A stretch of 64,000 nt of DNA from Unio delphinus (taxonomy: Eukaryota; Mollusca; Bivalvia; Unionida; Unionidae): assembly GCA_029339505.1 (NCBI GenBank), contig JAQISU010000081.1, forward strand, positions 21,043,501 through 21,107,500, in the 5' to 3' direction. Shown piece after piece: positions 60,944-64,000 of this stretch. Both the position numbers and the translations under genes were made by a program. Within the stretch, counting starts at the first letter, position 1, and each line of letters begins with the position of its first letter. A model generated the notes under the pieces. The model saw only the letters and a program-made list of their open reading frames with translations. It did not search any database and had not been told where the DNA came from.

Positions 60944-62452
60944 TCATTTTTGAGGACTGAGTTTTAAGTTTGCGTCGCAAATCCTTCGAAATACCTCGCG
61001 CAGATTATCCAATTGCCCCTCGAAATTGAAATTCTTTGAAAAGACAATAATATCATCGAGGTATACGAGGCATATTTTCCACGATAACCCTGACAAAGCC
61101 TTTTCCATCAATCTGACAAAAGTCGCGGGCGCGTTGGTCAGCCCGAAGGCCATGACAGTAAACTGCCATAAACCTCCACCAGGGATGGAGAATGCAGTCT
61201 TTGGGCGGTCTTCATTTGCCACACCAACCTGCCAATACCCACTTTTTAAATCAAGAGTGGAAAACCACTTTGAGCCTGAAAGTGCATCCAACGTATCATC
61301 TATACGGGGAAGCGGGTGTGAATCTTTAATTGTAATGTCATTTAACTGCCTGTAGTCAACACAGAAGCGAAGGGACTGGTCCTTTTTCTTGACAAGTACG
61401 ACCGGGGCCGACCACGGGCTAGAGGAAGGTTCGATGATCCCTTGCTCAGCCATTTTTTTAATCTCTTGTTCAGCGTCCTTGACTTTCGCCAACTGTATAC
61501 GCCTCGGTCGTAGGCGTATCGGTAGGTTATTATCGGTGTTAAAAGAATGTTCTACTAAATTTGTTCGGCCCATGTCATCTGGTGACTTGGAGAATATACT
61601 TTGATATTCAATATGCAGATACTTCAATGCAGCCTTCTCCACGCCATTTAGATTCGTGCTACTCTCGTCATAGAGATTTATCAAATGCTCAGGGAGTTCT
61701 GAAGGCGTGGATTTACTGCCTTCCATAGCTGTAACGACATTAACGTTCTCTGGTGATTCTACCATATATTCTTCTATGCATTCTAAAGTAGCGGCAACTG
61801 TATTTTTGTAGATAATACGCGGTTCGTCGCTTAAATTCACTACGCGCAAAGGCACATATCCACGAGAAGGGTTCACCAGGGCCTTAGCGACAAGGAGACC
61901 ACATTTCTCTGCGAAATTTGAAATCGGTGATACGAGACCCACATTTTTATTAGATATGATTCCAATCGGTTTCCCAGGTACCAACACTTCGCTGTCTGGT
62001 GGGACTATAACCTTCTCAGTGACCGCTATCCTGCAGCTAGTGTACTGAGCATCCTTGCTGTATCTAAAACATGGAATTTTATTACCCTTTACTAGGATAA
62101 TTTGTTTACGCAGTAAAACATCACAGCGATTAGATGTTAAGAAGTCAATTCCTAAAATTCCTTCTGATTTAATATCAGCTATTAGTGCCTTATGCCTAAA
62201 TGTATGTTCTCCAATATGGATATATACGATAGCCGCACCAAAAAAAGGAGAGGTTTCACCCGTGGCTGTTACTAGACTTATATTTACAGGTGAGATATCG
62301 GGGCGAGATGTTTTTTCAAGCTTGTCAACAAAGTCTTTGCTTAAAATTGTAACATTCGCTCCGGTATCCACCAATAAAGTTATTGGCGCGTTTTGCACTT
62401 TTGCGCTCACAAATAGACCTTCCTCATTTACAAATGAATTACCAATTGTCAA
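60944..62452 (-). CDS. pol: Protease-reverse transcriptase, unit 8
   Basis: Identical protein to unit 2; ends at the shared TGA. The frameshift signal at 62518-62477 is intact, but gag translation stops before it in this unit. Confidence 0.93.
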   Translation of the reverse strand: MTIGNSFVNEEGLFVSAKVQNAPITLLVDTGANVTILSKDFVDKLEKTSRPDISPVNISLVTATGETSPFFGAAIVYIHIGEHTFRHKALIADIKSEGILGIDFLTSNRCDVLLRKQIILVKGNKIPCFRYSKDAQYTSCRIAVTEKVIVPPDSEVLVPGKPIGIISNKNVGLVSPISNFAEKCGLLVAKALVNPSRGYVPLRVVNLSDEPRIIYKNTVAATLECIEEYMVESPENVNVVTAMEGSKSTPSELPEHLINLYDESSTNLNGVEKAALKYLHIEYQSIFSKSPDDMGRTNLVEHSFNTDNNLPIRLRPRRIQLAKVKDAEQEIKKMAEQGIIEPSSSPWSAPVVLVKKKDQSLRFCVDYRQLNDITIKDSHPLPRIDDTLDALSGSKWFSTLDLKSGYWQVGVANEDRPKTAFSIPGGGLWQFTVMAFGLTNAPATFVRLMEKALSGLSWKICLVYLDDIIVFSKNFNFEGQLDNLREVFRRICDANLKLSPQK

Positions 62453-62556
62453 AGTATTGGGCCACCCATTAGGATCCGTCGACCTCAGGCCCTCGAGCTC
62501 GACGTTTAAAAGTTTCCCTGAGATTTTGTGATGTTACTCCCCTCGGGAACCTTATT

Positions 62557-63849
62557 CTATTTGTGTAAATGTTGTGGGCCGTTTTGATTCCGCCATTTCC
62601 AATTGCCGTTTTCCCGATAATCGCCTCGGTTTTGATTCGGACGCTTCGAGTTATTTTTATCGTGGTTAAACTGATTGTACTGTTTGTTTGAATTTGACAG
62701 ATTTCTTACTTCTTTTACTAAATTTCCTATTTCTTGTTTGAAACAGTCAAATTCTTTATGTAGCATACTGCAGATGCTATCATCCTCCCTTTGCCCTTTT
62801 GTGTCAGATAAGCTTTTTGCATCAGAGATATTACTTTTATTTACAAGTCGGACAGAGCGTCCGCGCTGTCGGTCCGCTAATCTATGAGTCTCTAATCTAA
62901 CGGCCAATGTTTCAGCTTCGTTTATGTCCTTTGGTCGCGCTTCTCGCAACCTCAGTCTTGTGTTTGACTCGGATATGGCATCAATAAAATGATCGAGTGA
63001 CAGAATATCAGTAATAGCTGAACTAGCTCCTGGATAAGACTGTCGCGTCAATTTTTTTATTGACTGAGCTAATTCTGGCAAAGATTCGTCTTTACCCCGA
63101 ACTCGGGTTTGCAGTTGTGCTCGGTACATTTCTGCCTTATTAACCGACCCATATCGAGTATTCAACGCGTGTACGAGTGTGTCGTAGTCACGTCGCTGAA
63201 ATTCGCTAAGTTCATTCAACAATGCTCGTGCGTTGCCCTTCAGGCTACTTGCCAGGTAAAGTGACATGGCTGTATAATCCCATTTATTTATCTCCGCCAA
63301 AATTTGGAATTGTGCTAGGTATTCATCCAAATCCTCGCTTCCATCGTACTGCTGAGGTTTCATTTGTAAATTTTGTTTATTAGCCCTGGTTGACCTCTCA
63401 GACCGTGAATAATGAAAATCTTGATTTTTATTCATATTTATACCAGACGCATGATCAACTGGAATATTTATGTTTTCACAACGTACTGAAGAGTGCCCTA
63501 GTGTACTTGATGCAGAATGACTTTCCCGTGCATTCAACTTTGATTCCGATTTTGAAATTTGAAGGCCGAAATCTTGTCTCAGCTGATTTATCTGTTCAGT
63601 TAACTGATTTTTGACTTCACTTAAAGTTTTAGAAGTTTTTTGTTGTATTTCCATAACACTTTTACATATTTCATCTTTCATCAAGATCAATTCATTATTT
63701 AGTACTTCTGCACTGAGACCAGTAACTGCCAATGACAAACTTTCGTTTTCTTCGTCGACAAACGAGTAATCATTGCTATTTCTTTCGTCGACCTCATCTG
63801 ATGATGGGAGCGAGTTTGGATTAATTATAACTTCACCTGAATCATCCAT
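62557..63849 (-). pseudogene. gag: Gag truncated by a nonsense codon, unit 8
   Basis: Glu431 is changed to TAG (plus 62559 C to A), leaving 430 of 447 codons. The capsid core and most of the basic tail remain. Because the stop lies upstream of the slippery site, ribosomes would not reach the frameshift signal, so Gag-Pol is lost as well as the Gag C-terminus. Confidence 0.92.
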
Positions 63850-63963
63850 CTTGGTGAAATATGTATAATTAAAATAAGGATAAAATACTGTCTGGTTGCT
63901 TTATAGCAATTAGTACAAATATCAAATTAAAATTCTTTCTAATCACTAGAATACAGGATGTAT

Positions 63964-63984
63964 AATCCCACTTCGCTGCCACCA
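63964..63984 (-). promoter_or_regulatory. Primer-binding site, unit 8
   Basis: Identical to the unit 1 site. Confidence 0.8.
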
Positions 63985-63986
63985 AT

Positions 63987-64000
63987 TGTAACGCCGTTTC
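63987..64000 (-). repeat. LTR8, first 14 bp only
   Basis: TGTAACGCCGTTTC matches the inner end of the other LTRs; the rest lies beyond the window. Confidence 0.85.

Larger units (their letters stand above)
1..64000 (-). repeat. Tandem array of a one-LTR gypsy-type retrotransposon, about 7.3 units
   Basis: The same 8.72-8.79 kb block recurs head to tail without any other sequence between copies. Gag ends on the right at 2554, 11330, 20102, 28895, 37617, 46337, 55085 and 63849, giving periods of 8776, 8772, 8793, 8722, 8720, 8748 and 8764 bp. All of these length differences are explained by the (TA)n tract, a 17-bp duplication in unit 4, a 2-bp deletion in unit 6, a 6-bp duplication in LTR7 and an extra TG in units 5 and 6. 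Only one LTR separates consecutive internal regions. Both ends of the window are inside the array. Confidence 0.97.
55223..64000 (-). mobile_element. Retrotransposon unit 8 (LTR7, internal 56599-63986, LTR8 cut by window edge)
   Basis: The internal region is complete; only 14 bp of the 5' LTR (LTR8) are inside the window. Private changes are a Gag nonsense codon and an RNase H frame substitution. Positions 56612-57041 carry no gene. Confidence 0.95.

Noticed and set aside
1..64000. CRISPR-like or prokaryotic repeat array
   Set aside because: The repeats are 8.7-kb retrotransposon units with LTRs, a tRNA primer site and a polypurine tract; there are no short repeats with unique spacers, no ribosome-binding sites and no operons.

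Overview
The window is eukaryotic, most likely from an invertebrate animal. It lies entirely inside a tandem array of one Ty3/gypsy-type LTR retrotransposon, with all genes on the minus strand. The repeat period is 8.72-8.79 kb. The window holds seven complete LTRs, six internal regions bounded by a complete LTR on both sides (units 2-7), a seventh complete internal region whose 5' LTR is cut by the right edge (unit 8), and a truncated unit 1 at the left edge. Neighbouring units share a single LTR (LTR-internal-LTR-internal), so this is a one-LTR concatemer and not a set of independent insertions. Both window edges fall inside the array, so its total size and flanks are not visible.

Each unit reads as follows in the sense (minus) direction. 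First comes a 1370-bp LTR (TGTAA...TTACA ends) with CCAAT, E-box and TATA elements, an AATAAA signal and a hairpin-rich R region. Next are a tRNA-Leu-like primer-binding site, gag (447 codons), and a -1 frameshift signal (GGGAAAC, 7-nt spacer, stem-loop). Then come protease-RT, RNase H, integrase with a GPY/F tail, two overlapping reading frames (a Cys/His zinc-finger region and a Kv-T1/KCTD-type BTB domain), a (TA)n tract and a polypurine tract. The zinc-finger/BTB module sits in the position used by env in other elements and looks like a captured host gene.

Pol is broken at the same places in every unit that contains them: a TGA in the RT C-terminus, a frame change at the end of RNase H, a TAA just upstream of the integrase frame, and a TAG before the integrase C-terminus. 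The zinc-finger and BTB frames are also out of register in every unit. The units otherwise differ by only about nine single-base changes that I found by eye, a few short indels and the (TA)n length. The simplest reading is that one already defective element was amplified recently at the DNA level, by unequal LTR exchange or rolling-circle copying of a one-LTR circle, and was not copied by repeated retrotransposition. An assembly artefact should be excluded, but unit-specific variants argue against simple duplication of one read.

Names used below: unit n has LTRn on its right (5' in the sense direction) and LTR(n-1) on its left (3'). Unit 2 is described in full; for other units only positions and differences are given.
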